A model generated the notes under the pieces. The model ran no database searches, was not told where the DNA came from, and saw nothing but the letters and a program-made list of their open reading frames with translations. The translations under genes were made by a program, and so were the position numbers. From the NCBI GenBank assembly GCA_003999685.1, contig CP021227.1, positions 1,757,499 through 1,821,498 of the forward strand: a stretch of DNA of 64,000 bases, in the 5' to 3' direction. Positions 49,411 through 60,330 of the stretch are shown here, piece by piece. Position 1 is the stretch's first letter, and each line of letters begins with the position of its first letter. The stretch is from Taiwanofungus camphoratus. Its lineage: Eukaryota; Basidiomycota; Agaricomycetes; Polyporales; Taiwanofungaceae.

Positions 49411-52183
49411 CTGGGGATCATGTGCAAGCGTGCAAGGTGATGTTCCTAATTTTGGTGCATAACCGCTGGCTACGGCTTTACCACCGCTCTCATTGCTTTC
49501 ACGTGAAACATGATTCCTGCCGAGACATACACTGGCTAAGAGCCACCCGATTGTTCATCTGATTGTCGCCGTGCACGAAGCTATCCAATTTGCAGGGAGG
49601 TGCATTGTCACGGTGAAATCATCTGAAGTTCGACCGGGAGCACCGTCAGAACGACGGGACGCGCAATGCTTCCGACTGCTAGCATACCGAACTGAGTAAG
49701 CGTAGATTATCTGTTTGTCTGGATCGTTTGTCCGGGCAGCAGGTACGCGTCGCCTGACCGGCCGGTAAGGTTAGGCAGAGCGAACGTGCTATGCAATCTT
49801 GCAATCATAAACTTCAAGCACGGTCCGCCTCATTCACGCCTCCTATCGTGATGCAATGGTAGACACCATGGAACCTGATGGACTTTTTATGCAGTCTTCG
49901 GGGAAATGACGTGCTGGGAAGATCGACCTCTAACCTGGTTAGCCGATCAGGGTGACCGACTTTCCACAGTGACTTTCAATGGGCCAGATGTACGAGAGGT
50001 GTGTGCAGTGAGCCTTGACTCTACCGAAAATGTGCTCGTCCTTTAGTGCACTTCGCGGCGCACAATTCTTGCCGGACCTTTCATGGTTCCCTTGTGAATG
50101 TGTAACTCGAGTCAGACTACTCCTTATCTGCTGCCTTTGGAAATTTTTGGAGTTATTTCACCTCTTTACGAGGCTGAGCTTCATCCTGCTCGTATTTTCG
50201 AGCAGTGAACGAGTTGTGTTTTTTTCTCTACATCTTCAAATTACTTGTTCAATAACTAGCCATTTTATGACTGTCATTTTGACTTTCTATTTTGTGTCTG
50301 TTGCGTGTGGTATGAGCGCAGTCCATTCTTGTCACCTCCATTCGAGTTGATATATAGGCTGCATTGTGCGTCATGGTCATGAATGGTGGTCTTGTAAGTG
50401 CTTTGATTCTTGTGTCTGCTTATCTTCGGCTTCCACTGAATGTGTGTAGCTTGATCTTACGCAAACGTATTCGTTGAATGAATCATGCCTTGAGCGCGAA
50501 AGATGCGTAAGTTCTACTTGTCACCTCCAGCGACTCTGCATCATCAGTTTCGCCACAGAGGAGACGAGCTCTAACTTGTGCTCCAGTGTGCACACAGGTA
50601 TGTAACCTCCGATTTGAAAAAATACCATTAACTTTCCATTGAACTGAATCGGGGCTACCAAACTAAAAAACTGGGGATCACACAATGCAGTTTGCATCAG
50701 TCTGCAGAAACGATTACAGACTGTAACCAGGACTGTCGTTCACAAAAAGATGGTGTAGTTGTCTTCAGAGTGTTATGCGGAGGATATTGGGTTTTGCTAG
50801 GACTGCAATTATTCAGGTTCCGGCAGGCTGTCTGACTTCAGGGTCTTCGCTGGCCATATATTGTAGCGTGTCGATGCTTGAACACGACTTCAACTGGTAA
50901 CGATACTCTGAACTTCTATACACAAAGACTTGATCTGAGGGTGCGTATATGCCATTACGGTGTGAACACTGAAGGTGCGCTCGACGATGACCTTGAAAAC
51001 CCGCTTTGTTTTGATTTGCCAATTTCGCCACGTGTTGCAGGTCTCGTTCTGCAGGATATTTTTTAAACAGCCCTTGATCCCTCGGCCAGGATATCTCCCG
51101 GTCAAATTTCTTACACAACAGTGCGTAGTGCGTTAAGGAGCTCCGGTATCGGGACTCTGATAACACTCTGACGCTGGAACCCCCACTTTTTCTTGCAGTC
51201 TCGAGACTCACCCAGATCAATTTCCCTCAAATATATAGGTCTAATGTCATTTAATACGCAACACTGCTAATCGACGCAGGCCTTCATAATTGTGGCCCAA
51301 AAGATACTGACGACCAGGATGCCGCTGCATTTGAAGGACTAATACACCCTTCAGCAAATGTGATTGAACAGTGTTCTTTTTGCATACCTCGTCTTACGCC
51401 CTTGCGATGGGCGATCTTGATGTCGAGCAAGCGTGACCCTTACTATACCCAATTCCCTATCATCCATATGTTCATCACGTATCTCAAGGATGGCACTGTC
51501 GAGGACGGTATTATGTCCACTTAGTTGAAAATTTCTCTTAGGAACAGTCTGTACGTTATCATCCAAATGTTATATTCGAAAATGCTAACTACAGGGTGTA
51601 GCTACATTGATGCTCGATGGCCTGATAACAACCCTAATCGGCGCAAGGCGATGAATAAGAAATGCCACCGACGCAGCTGCGCCTGATCAGTGGGGCTCAA
51701 GGCGCGAAACACATTCTCTAAGTTTGCTTTGGAATATAATACCTCATCTGTATAATCGTCTAAGACATGCAATGCCAGCTGGCTTGTTTTCAGTATTTAA
51801 CCCTTTGCAGAGAAGCGATATACGTCAAACTATTGATTCTCTCGTCGGACTCAGTCATGATGATACCGATAAGCACCGACGCAGCGGTTCAGACCTCATT
51901 TTTTCTCTGCTCATCCCGAGCAATAACTAAAGTAAGCTATGCAAGCAAACGAAAAGAATGCTACTACCAGATCCAAAGTACAGCTCGGATGACTCGAGTG
52001 CTAATGTCCGCCAGCGGAATAATGTTCGTACTGCAATGTAATGTGGGGGATACATGCGAGGGTCACGTCGGTCACCAGAGGTATGCTATGAAATGTTACA
52101 ACGTGCATGCGTAGATGGAGCGTACAAGTAGATGCTGAGAAACAAAGTTCTATCGCACGTTGAGAGAAGAGTTGACGGAACTG
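49411..52183. other. Long gene-poor interval
   Basis: About 2.8 kb with only short unrelated frames. The longest, on the minus strand at 50813-51220 (135 codons), has no domain, no splice partner and unremarkable composition. No RNA gene or transposon ends were recognised. Local AT-rich runs occur near 50190-50300. Confidence 0.4.
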
Positions 52184-55100
52184 TCATGCACGTTGCAGGA
52201 CGTCCGCACTGTCCAAACAGAGCATGATGCGGCATACCGGACAGGTCTTGCTCGTAGAGAGCCAACGCCGCAGGCAGCGCTCGTGGAACCTATATGCCCA
52301 TGCCATCGTCAGCACAACCCCATGCAAACGACAATGTACGCAGGACAAAACAACGGTCGAAATGACAAAACACTCATACTCACGCGTGCCCACAGATGGG
52401 GCCTAGCGCGCCCATTTCGTGGTCCTTAAACTGCCGCATACAAATCGCGCACTTATCCACGGCCGCGCCAAGTAGCGTCAGCCTGACCTTTATGCGTCCG
52501 TCCCGTAGAACGCGCCGCTGGGTCATCTCGACGAGGCCCACGAAGGGGGTTGCGTCTGCTGAGCTTGCATGGGGAACAGAGGAAGAGTGGGGGATGGCAG
52601 GGCCGAGGACGTCTGAGAGAGTGAGGAAGGCCTGTAACGCGGGTGGGGTGCGGGTCCGAGTCAGCGTGCGGGGCAAAGACGAGAGGGAAAGGTACGTTGA
52701 AGCAGGTCCGCTGCGAGGTGGCTCACCTCGTAGTTTTGCCCGTGCTCGTTCCCGTCTCCCAGCCGCGCGACAAAGACGTCCAGGTCCGTCATCTGCGCGA
52801 ATGCACTTGGACCTCCGCTCGTGTGCCCTGTATCTGCGTGTACGTGTCCTCCGCCCTCGTTTTCGTCTCTTCTTCTGGCTGTTGTCTCGCCGTTTGAGAC
52901 CGACACGTTGCTGTGCGCTGGGCTGGCCATCGCGATCTGAATCTGCCCTTCCCCATTTATCACTCGCTCCTTCTCACTGATTACCATCGCTGCGGTTACT
53001 GGAGAGCCCGGAGAAGATTGCGGAGGTTGCGGGAGCGGCCTACCGAGGTAATGATGCCCTGAGGTGGGTGTCGTGGGCGTTGGTGGGTACGCTCCCTGTG
53101 CATGTCCCTGTGCCTGGTCTGGCACTAGGACAGGCACAAGGGACAAGGTACTTGGGGTAGGTGCCAATGTATGCGACACTGAGGGAGCAGGGACAGCCCT
53201 AGGGACGGACCTGGGGGCGGACAAAGGAGGGCCAATCGCGTTGGCGGTAGCGGTGGTGTCGACACCCGAGACGGAGCGATCAGACGCAGGGGAAGCCATG
53301 CACGATGGAATATCCACGCCCAGGTCTGAGCTTGTCTCGCTCGAGGCTGGAGCATGAACGTACGCAACATGCTTGGGCGGAGGTGGAGAGGGGCCGCTTG
53401 CCTCGTCGGGACCTGAAATTTCCGTGTGCGCTGTCCAGACGACCGAAGCGGGCTTGTGCTGTCCGTGCCTTTCGGGCTCGAGCCTCGCGATGGACTTTGG
53501 TTTGGGTGGAGGGGGGGGAGCACGACGGCGGGGCTTCTTGCTATCCGCGTCAGGAGGGGCAGCCAGAGGAGAGTGCGGAGAGAGGACCGCGGAGTCGGGA
53601 TAGGTGTATACAAGCGGGCATGACCCAGCGGAGGACTTTTGTGTGAGTGATAAGGGTGACTTTTCGCAGAGGGGCGACGGACCAGAAGTTAGACTTGGTC
53701 CGCCGGGTGGGAAGGGCGACACTTGACCGGGCCCGCGGCGGAGAGGGCGGTTGATGAAAGCGGGGAGCGCAGGACGCGGGCGCATGGTCGTGGTAGGGGA
53801 CACCGTGCGGGTATCACGAGTAGGGTGTTCGTCCGAGCTTGCAGTTGGGTCAAGCACCTCCCAGTCTTCGAGCAGCTGAGAGGCGGGGGAGGGGGGTTCA
53901 TGGGCCTTGTCGCGGTCTTTGCCCTTCGCAAAGAGCCGTCTGAGGCCAACGCTCTCTTTGTGTCTGAGGGTGGGCGGGAGGGAGGATGCAGATGGCTTGT
54001 GGGCATGGGAAAAGACGTTAGAAAGGGAGAGGGTGACATTACTTGCCCAGGGGCTGGACATACTCGAGGCAGGACTCGTGGGGGACATAGGCGAGGAGGG
54101 CGCGGAGGCAGGTGAGGGCGAGGAGATAGCTAGGGTGCGCCTGGGGGTGTTCTTCCTGCGGGGGAAGAGGCTGCGAGGGGAGCCATGTAGAGACACCGTC
54201 TCGTGCCCGCGCTCATCGCTATCGAAGAGTTCCACGTCGGGATCGTGCTCGTCTGCGCAGTCGAGGGGCCGCACGGAGCCACAGTGGGAGCAGCGGTGCG
54301 GACGGTGGGAGTGAGTGGGCGTCGTAGGCGGGGATGGCTGTGTGCTAGGGTGAGGTGTGCCGAGTGCGAGGGTGAGGGAGGATGTGGCGGCCTGCTGGCG
54401 GACTAACTCGCGTGTGACGCGCTCCGTGAGGGGAAGCCCGCGCGTGCGATCGGCCTCCCATTGCTGCGAGGGCTCAAGCGAGACGAGCTCCACGCTCGAG
54501 ACAGACGAAGACGAGGAGCTGGAACGGGATCGAGTCAGCATTGAGACAAGCGGCGAGGTCGTGTGAGGCGTGACAGGCGAGGAGGCGACCTGCGGGGTTC
54601 CACTGGAGGCAGGTGTCGTCACCGTATCAGTGGAAAGAGCGGTATTGACAGAGAGTGGTTGAGAGGCACCGGGCGGGGCCAGCGCGTACGGCGCGGGGGC
54701 GGAGATGGCCTCGAGGAATGAGGGTGGGGGGTAATCAGGGATCGGTGTATCGAGCACTCCACACGGCCATCAGCGAGCGTTGGCGCATGTGGAATTGCGC
54801 ACTCACCATCTAGCAGCGGATGGTGCTCCCTCGGGGGTTGCGACGCCGTTTGCAGCAGTTTGCGGCTGCGCGCAGGCTGCAGCTTCCGTGAGGACGAGGG
54901 TGGTACCGCCGTCGTGAACCGCGGCTCCTCATCCCGCTCGCGCTCCCTCTCTCGCGCTCCTTCTCGTTCCCGCTCGCCCTTTGTCCGCTCCGCCCGCTTC
55001 TTCTTCCCGCCTGCCGGCGCCTTGCGGATGTGCCCCGCGTTCTGTGGCGGAACGAGCGTGAGCTGCCCGTGGTGCGCTATCATGTGTGTCAAGTACGGCG

Positions 55101-55248
55101 CGACGGTGACGGGTACGTGCGACGGCTGTGAAGAGGGCGTCGTAGGTGTCGTAGGCGTGTGCGTCGGCTGGGCTCTCGAGCTGATCATAGACAGAGGTAA
55201 GCGAGGACTGCACGAGGCCTCCTTGCGTTCAGGCTTACCGCAAGCCAT
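52184..55248 (-). CDS. RING-H2 protein with long disordered N-terminal region (putative E3 ubiquitin ligase)
   Basis: Four exons on the minus strand: exon 1 is 54807-55248 (ATG 55248, MACGKPERKEASCSPRLPLS), intron 54757-54806, then a 2-kb exon, a short GTGAGC...ACAG intron around 52637-52720, and a last intron inside the RING. The RING-H2 (C3H2C3) reads CAICMRQFKDH, ICGHAFHERCLRRWL, KTCPVCR, with the HA|FHERC junction formed by splicing. The stop is at 52184-52186 after DSADVLQRA. The preceding 800 residues are Ser/Pro/Thr-rich with a basic KKKRAERTKG run, RE repeats in exon 1 and one isolated CSHCGS pair. The RING at the extreme C-terminus suggests an E3 whose substrates or adaptors bind the disordered part. 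Confidence 0.85.
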
Positions 55249-55330
55249 GCTGCAGTGGTAATGTCTCCCGTCATGTGACCTATCACGGCAGACACGGGCC
55301 AATTGATGAAGTTCAAAGAGGCTTACAGCA

Positions 55331-56089
55331 ATTATATAGGGATTTTCATAAGTCAGTTAGGGTTTGGGCAGGGTTCATTTAAGGATAATGGTGAATATTG
55401 CACGCGGTGAGTATGGTAAATACGATGCACGAAAATGGGTGCTGTGATGTGTATGTATGTAATTTGTATTCTACTGGGTGTGATATGATGAGTATGTGGT
55501 GATTGAAGTGTAGTACTAGTAACAAATGACAACGAGAAGAAGAAGAAGATATGTAAGTATTGGGAGGGGATAGAAATGGTATATGATATTGAGGGAACGG
55601 ATGAAAAGGGAAGATGTTGTGTGCCTTTAGGCTTGTTACTGGAGGCGCACAATTGAATGGGTGTGATGGTGAGATTGTGTGTGTGGTGAGGCTGTTTACT
55701 GGTGGCGCGCGGTCAGTCGATAGTCTGAAGGCGCGCGGTCAGTCAAGAGCCCGAAGGCGCGTGACCAGTAGAGAGCCCGAAGGCGTGCGACCAGTAGAAA
55801 GCCTGGAGGCGCATGATAGAGATGATGTGTGTCTGGTGACGAGAGTCGGATGGAGTGCTATAGATATAGATAGAGTCAATGTTTGTCAAGCAGATCTGGG
55901 AAAGATGATAGAGTATTAGTGACATGCCAGAGAAGATGGAAGAGAAGATAAGGAAGTGACGATCTAATCAAATAAGGCAAGATGAGTGGAGCGATCTGGA
56001 CAGGGGGTCTAACTGAAGAAGGCAAGAGTTATCTAGATGAGGAACTGACAGAACGGAGCACCTTGAGGCAAGAGAACTGCGTGCAACCT
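55331..56089. repeat. Subtelomeric repeat A, copy 1
   Basis: This copy matches 56958-57719 nearly base for base, from ATTATATAGGGATTT to the GAACTG...CAACCT end. It differs mainly by scattered substitutions and by the length of an AGA microsatellite near 55540. It contains four to five units of the 26-bp GC-rich minisatellite (55700-55815). Frames inside both copies are similar but change by substitution and lack a convincing start, so I do not call a gene. Copy 2 lies directly upstream of the ParB-like gene, so repeat A may be the 5' flank of that gene family. Confidence 0.9.
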
Positions 56090-56102
56090 ATATATATGCT
56101 GT

Positions 56103-56126
56103 CTGGAATAGGGTACCCTATTCCAG
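56103..56126. repeat. 24-bp perfect palindrome
   Basis: CTGGAATAGGGT is followed immediately by its exact reverse complement, just past the end of repeat A1. It could form a cruciform or be a binding site or a recombination joint. Confidence 0.85.
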
Positions 56127-56154
56127 TCAGGTCTGGGAACAAGCTTTCCCATCC

Positions 56155-56376
56155 CTTTTTGACAATTCTGAGTAGACAGAATCGAAGAGCATCATCAATA
56201 ACCTATCCGAGAACTCCATAGATGTCCAATTATCTCACTCCATTGCCTGTTCCCGGGCATGGACATTGTGGGCCTCTGAAAAAACTTGTGAGGTCCAGGA
56301 ACAAGCTTTACTAGGGCCAAATTGTTCGGGAACAAAGGCACAGGCCTTCAGAATGCTTCAGAGCAGGTGCCTGTGC
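56155..56376. repeat. Subtelomeric repeat B, copy 1
   Basis: Diverged direct repeat of 56467-56682. Shared blocks include TGA(C/T)AATTCTGAG, TTATCTCACT, GTCCAGGAACAAGCTTTA and CGGGAACAAAGGCACAG. The right end holds a hairpin, GCACAGGC facing GCCTGTGC. Confidence 0.75.
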
Positions 56377-56466
56377 AAGCAGATCATAAAAAAGTTGAAT
56401 ATTGAGCCCTTGACACTGTGATTACCAGTGACAGAGCACACATTGAGCAAGTGACCTTCTGGTGGG

Positions 56467-56682
56467 AAATTGATAATTCTGAGAGCACAGATGGAAAGAC
56501 CATGATCAATAGACCATGGGGAGGTCAACAGGTGTGGCATTATCTCACTGCTTTGCTTGTTCCCAGACCTGAACATTATATGACTACAGAAAACCTTGTG
56601 GTGTCCAGGAACAAGCTTTAAAATGAGATATTTGCCCGGGAACAAAGGCACAGACCTTCTAAAGGTCTTAAAGCAGGTCTGT
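56467..56682. repeat. Subtelomeric repeat B, copy 2
   Basis: Second copy of repeat B. It ends exactly where a short TTAGG tract (56684-56697) and element S1 begin, so it sits at what looks like an old chromosome end. Confidence 0.75.
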
Positions 56683-56697
56683 ATAGGTTAGGTTAGG

Positions 56698-56957
56698 AGG
56701 TGGAGCGAGCAACGACGAAGGAGTTGCGAGCGTTGAGAAGACTTAATGGAAGCTAGTACTAATTAGCCCGATATTGCTATCGGACGGCTAATTTCGACTA
56801 AGTCTCATCAGAGCACTAGCGTCGCTTATAACCAAGTTCAACCAAAGTCACGCTTATGGTTGAGTCAGGGCCCGGGGGCCGGTGACTAAGTCAGTTTGAC
56901 CTTACCAGGGCAAAGGGTTGCGGATGGGAGCGAATCACGTCTCTCCCTCCTATCCTG
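56698..56957 (-). mobile_element. Telomere-attached element S1 (interstitial copy)
   Basis: The left boundary is TAGG plus two TTAGG repeats (56684-56697), then AGGTGGAGCGAGCAACG. It carries the hammerhead at 56752-56820, the paired CAACC/GGTTG hairpin, GGCCCGGGGGCC and TGACTAAGTCA. It stops at CCTATCC, where repeat A2 starts. It is the same family as S2-S6, which lie 5 kb closer to the telomere. The sense strand is taken as minus because the ribozyme folds only on that strand. Confidence 0.85.
56752..56820 (-). ncRNA. Hammerhead ribozyme (type I), copy in S1
   Basis: Minus-strand reading: stem I 5' strand GCTAGTGCT, core CTGATGA, stem II GAC-TTA-GTC, GAAA, stem III ATTAGCC...GGCTAAT with an upper CGATA/TATCG stem (loop GCAA), then H17 = T and stem I 3' strand AGTACTAGC. 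All nine stem I positions pair, one as G-U. The predicted cleavage is between 56761 and 56760. Every invariant core base of the hammerhead family is present. Confidence 0.93.
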
Positions 56958-57719
56958 ATTATATAGGGATTTGCATAATTCAGTTAGGGTTTGGGCAGGG
57001 TTCATTTGAGGATAATGGTGAATATTGTGCGCGGTGAGTATGATAAATACGGCGCACGAAAACGGGTGCTGTGATGTGTATGTATGTAATTTGTATTCTA
57101 CTGGGTGTGATATGATGAGTATGTGGTGATTGAAGTGTAGTACTAGTAACAAATGACAAGAAGAAGAAGAAGAAGAAGATATGTAAGTATTGGGAGGGGA
57201 TAGAAATGGTATATGATATTGAGGGAACGGATGAAAAGGGAAGATGTTGTGCGCCTTTAGGCTTGTTACTGGAGGCACATGATTGAATGGGTGTGATGGT
57301 GAGATTGTGCGCGCGGTGAGGCTGTTTACTGGTGGCGCGCGGTCAGTCGATAGTCTGAAGGCGCGCGGTCAGTCAAGAGCCCGAAGGCGCGTGACCAGTA
57401 GAGAGCCCGAAGGCGCGCGACCAGTAGAAAGCCTGGAGGCGCGTGATAGAGATGATGTGTGTCTGGTGACGAGAGTCGGATGGAGTGCTATAGATATAGA
57501 TAGAGTCGATGTTTGTCAAGCAGATCTGGGAAAGATGATAGAGTATTAGTGGCATGCCAGAGAAGAAGGAAGAGAAGATAAGGAAGCGACGATCTAACCA
57601 AATAAGGCAAGATGAGTGGAGCGATCTGGACAGGGGGTCTAACCGAAGAAGGCAAGAGTTATCTAGATGAGGAACCGACAGAACGGAGCGCCTTGAGGCA
57701 AGGGAACTGTGCGCGACCT
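56958..57719. repeat. Subtelomeric repeat A, copy 2
   Basis: 762-bp near-identical copy of 55331-56089. It follows S1 without a gap and ends 86 bp upstream of the ATG of the ParB-like gene. It includes an expanded AGA microsatellite near 57157-57178 and minisatellite units at 57320-57447. Confidence 0.9.
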
Positions 57720-58684
57720 CGAGTCTTGCCAGCAAACCACTATCATCTGTGCTTCACTGCTAAAAAGACTTGCTTTACATTTCATTGTCTACTGTACTGA
57801 AAGCTATGCCTCCAAAAGGGAAAGGACGAGCCAAGGATGCCGGTGGAAGGGTGAAGGTGAGTGATTGTTTTGAGATGCCGTTGTGTTTTGAGAGAGCGAA
57901 CGAGCGCTAAGTGTGCTGTGTTGGATGGGACAGGGCGGGGGATCGGTGCGTGATTGATTGGTGGTTTATGTGTGTGATGGACTGATATGTTGTGTGGGAT
58001 TGATAGGGGAGCGATCTGGAGAAGATCAATTGGGAGGACCGGATGCATGAGCGAAGGGAAGCAGCTGTGTACGACGAACCGATCATCTCGACGAAGTGGA
58101 TGAAATTGGACAAGGAGTTGTCTGAGGCGTTCCTGGGGTATACGAAGATGGACATACTGTCTGAACGACCGTTCAAGATTGTATTCCGGCGGTGGAATCT
58201 TCGGGATGTGAACGACAAGTGGACGCGGGAGCTGTACGACAGCTTCCAGCTTGCGTATCTGCCACTGATGGAGAAAAATGCGATCCCTCTTATGGTAAAT
58301 CGAGACGACATTCGGACTGACAATTTAGCGCAGGTGGGAACGTTAGGGAATGATCTGCCTACGCTGGAGCTGCGGGATCCGAAGGGCGGAACGATTACTG
58401 TGTGGGCAGCGTCTGGGCAGCATCGGCATGCGGCTGCGAAGCTAATGTATACGAACCTGGAGAAGCAGCGCAAGACGTTACTGGAGAACATCGAGAAGAT
58501 CCGACAGAAGAGGGTGAAGAATCGGAACGACGTTGAGCGACACGACACCTTGCAGAATGAGCGGGACAAGGTGTTGGGGACGATGAAGGTGACGCCGATA
58601 TGGTGCGTGAAGATATACGACGTCAGTGAGTATTGTATTATGATTTGTATATACATATGTAGACTACAAGGGAGGGAGCTGTAT

Positions 58685-58815
58685 TGACCGCGTTGCGCGC
58701 GGTCAGTAAGTAGCCTCGTGGCGCGCGGTCAGTAGGCAGCCTTGTGGCGCGCGGTCAGGAGACGGCCTCACGGCGCGCGGTCAGCAAGTGGCCTCATGGC
58801 GCACGATGGATGCGT
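58685..58815. repeat. 26-bp GC-rich minisatellite inside an intron
   Basis: Four to five head-to-tail units of GCGCGCGGTCAGTAAGTAGC plus CTCGTG lie wholly within the intron between the KIYDV and LAENLSDE exons. Units differ by a few substitutions. Confidence 0.85.
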
Positions 58816-59854
58816 GTTCAATGGTCTGCGATGTGCGCGCGCTCGGGCTATATACTGACAGCGCGCGACAGAGAGGATGGACTGAGTGCTGACGAGAGCT
58901 TTGGCAGAGAATCTGTCGGATGAAGCGTGCAATCAAGAGGCGAGAAACGGTGGTCTCCACGAGTTCAAAGAGACAATAGAGGATCAGCTTTCGGAGCGGG
59001 CGAACAGGCTGCGTCGCGCAGCTCAATACGGGAAAGAGGACTACATGAAGGCATACGAGGAGAGCATGCAGCTGACGTCGTCGAATACGCCGTTGTCAAG
59101 GGTGCTCAACTGTGAGCAGATGATGCGGAGTCTGAGCGGGCTGTTGATGTTTGGGGACCACTTTCGACGTGGTCTGATGTTCAAGGTGTTGCGCGTGTCG
59201 TCGATGATTCAAGTGTACGGTGGTGTAAGTGATGCAATTGGTCACGATTTTATTGATGATACATGCGCTGACGATACGTGATGCTGTACTACGTGCAGTT
59301 CATGGTCCAGGTGATCGAGTTGGGGATTCGACGTTTGCAAGCGTTGTCGAATCCGTACGAGGAAAAGGTTGACGAGCGGATCGCAGTTCTTCTGGTGAAG
59401 TTTGGGAAGATGCAGAGCGTCGATGAGAAGAACCCGACGGTGGTGGAGTTGAAGGAGCTGCGAGAGACGGTGCGTGGGTTCCAGAAGATGGAGTTTGACA
59501 TGTGGAAGGGCGACGTGCTGAAGAAGATCGACGAGGCGTATTTGATGAACATTCACACTGTGGAGGTGATCGGGTTCAAGACGAACGAGGCGTTGAAGGA
59601 GATATCTGATTACTCTGCGGACGTGGAGAAGTCATTGGTGCCATATCTGAAGAGCGTGACGGGCAACACGGAGGAGGAGGAGGTGATGCGGGTTGCGTTC
59701 GTGAACCGGATCAAGCTGGAGTTGCAATACTTGCCTGGAGATGAGGAGGCACCCATGCCATTGATGACGAACCAGTTTCTGGAGACGATGGCGTTATCGT
59801 TTTCTGGGGCGAGCGATGCGATCCAGGAGGTGAGTGAAGATGTGTATGATGTGA

Positions 59855-60330
59855 CAAGTGCATTGCGCGCGGTGAGGCTACTTACTGTGGGCGCACGCAC
59901 GTCACTTGTGATGGGATCACGATGACATGACACACAGAAGCTCGTGCACGGCCAGTATGTAGCCCCACGGCACGGACGTCACCAGACATGCCCACCTTGT
60001 TTGCGCGCTGTCAGTAAGTAGCCTGACGGCGTGCGAACGGGGTGTGTGGATACACGACTCTACAGTCAGGTGTGCTCTCGTGCGCGGCCAGTAAGTAGTC
60101 TCACGGCGCGGACACTGCTAGATATAGTCACCTTGTTCGCGCGCCGTGAGGCGTGCTACTGTGGGCGCGCGAGAGCAAGTCTGATTGCAGCAGTCTCATC
60201 TCTGTGATGAGACTGACTGTTGCTCTTGCGCGTGGCCAGTAACTAGCCCCACGGCGCACGAACAAGATGGACATACCTGGTCTGAGGTGCGCGCGCTCGG
60301 GCTACTTCCTGATGGCGCGCGAACAATGCT
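59855..60330. repeat. Dispersed minisatellite units, both orientations, in an intron
   Basis: At least six copies of the same core (CAGTAAGTAGCCTCACG or its reverse, CTACTTACTG) lie in the intron between the SDAIQE and VSRWYEGLGD exons. Each is flanked by GCGCG/CGCGC arms. Inside is a larger inverted repeat, 60165-60232, with arms GCGCGAGAGCAA and TTGCTCTTGCGCG plus an inner CAGTCTCATC/GATGAGACTG stem. Confidence 0.8.

Noticed and set aside
50813-51220. Minus-strand frame of 135 codons
   Set aside because: No family resemblance, no splice partner and it lies in an otherwise gene-free interval; length alone is not enough.
55614-57549. Similar frames in repeats A1 and A2 (TGGARSVDSLKARGQSRARR type)
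   Set aside because: The frame is produced by translating the 26-bp minisatellite units and has no conserved domain; similarity between copies is explained by DNA identity.
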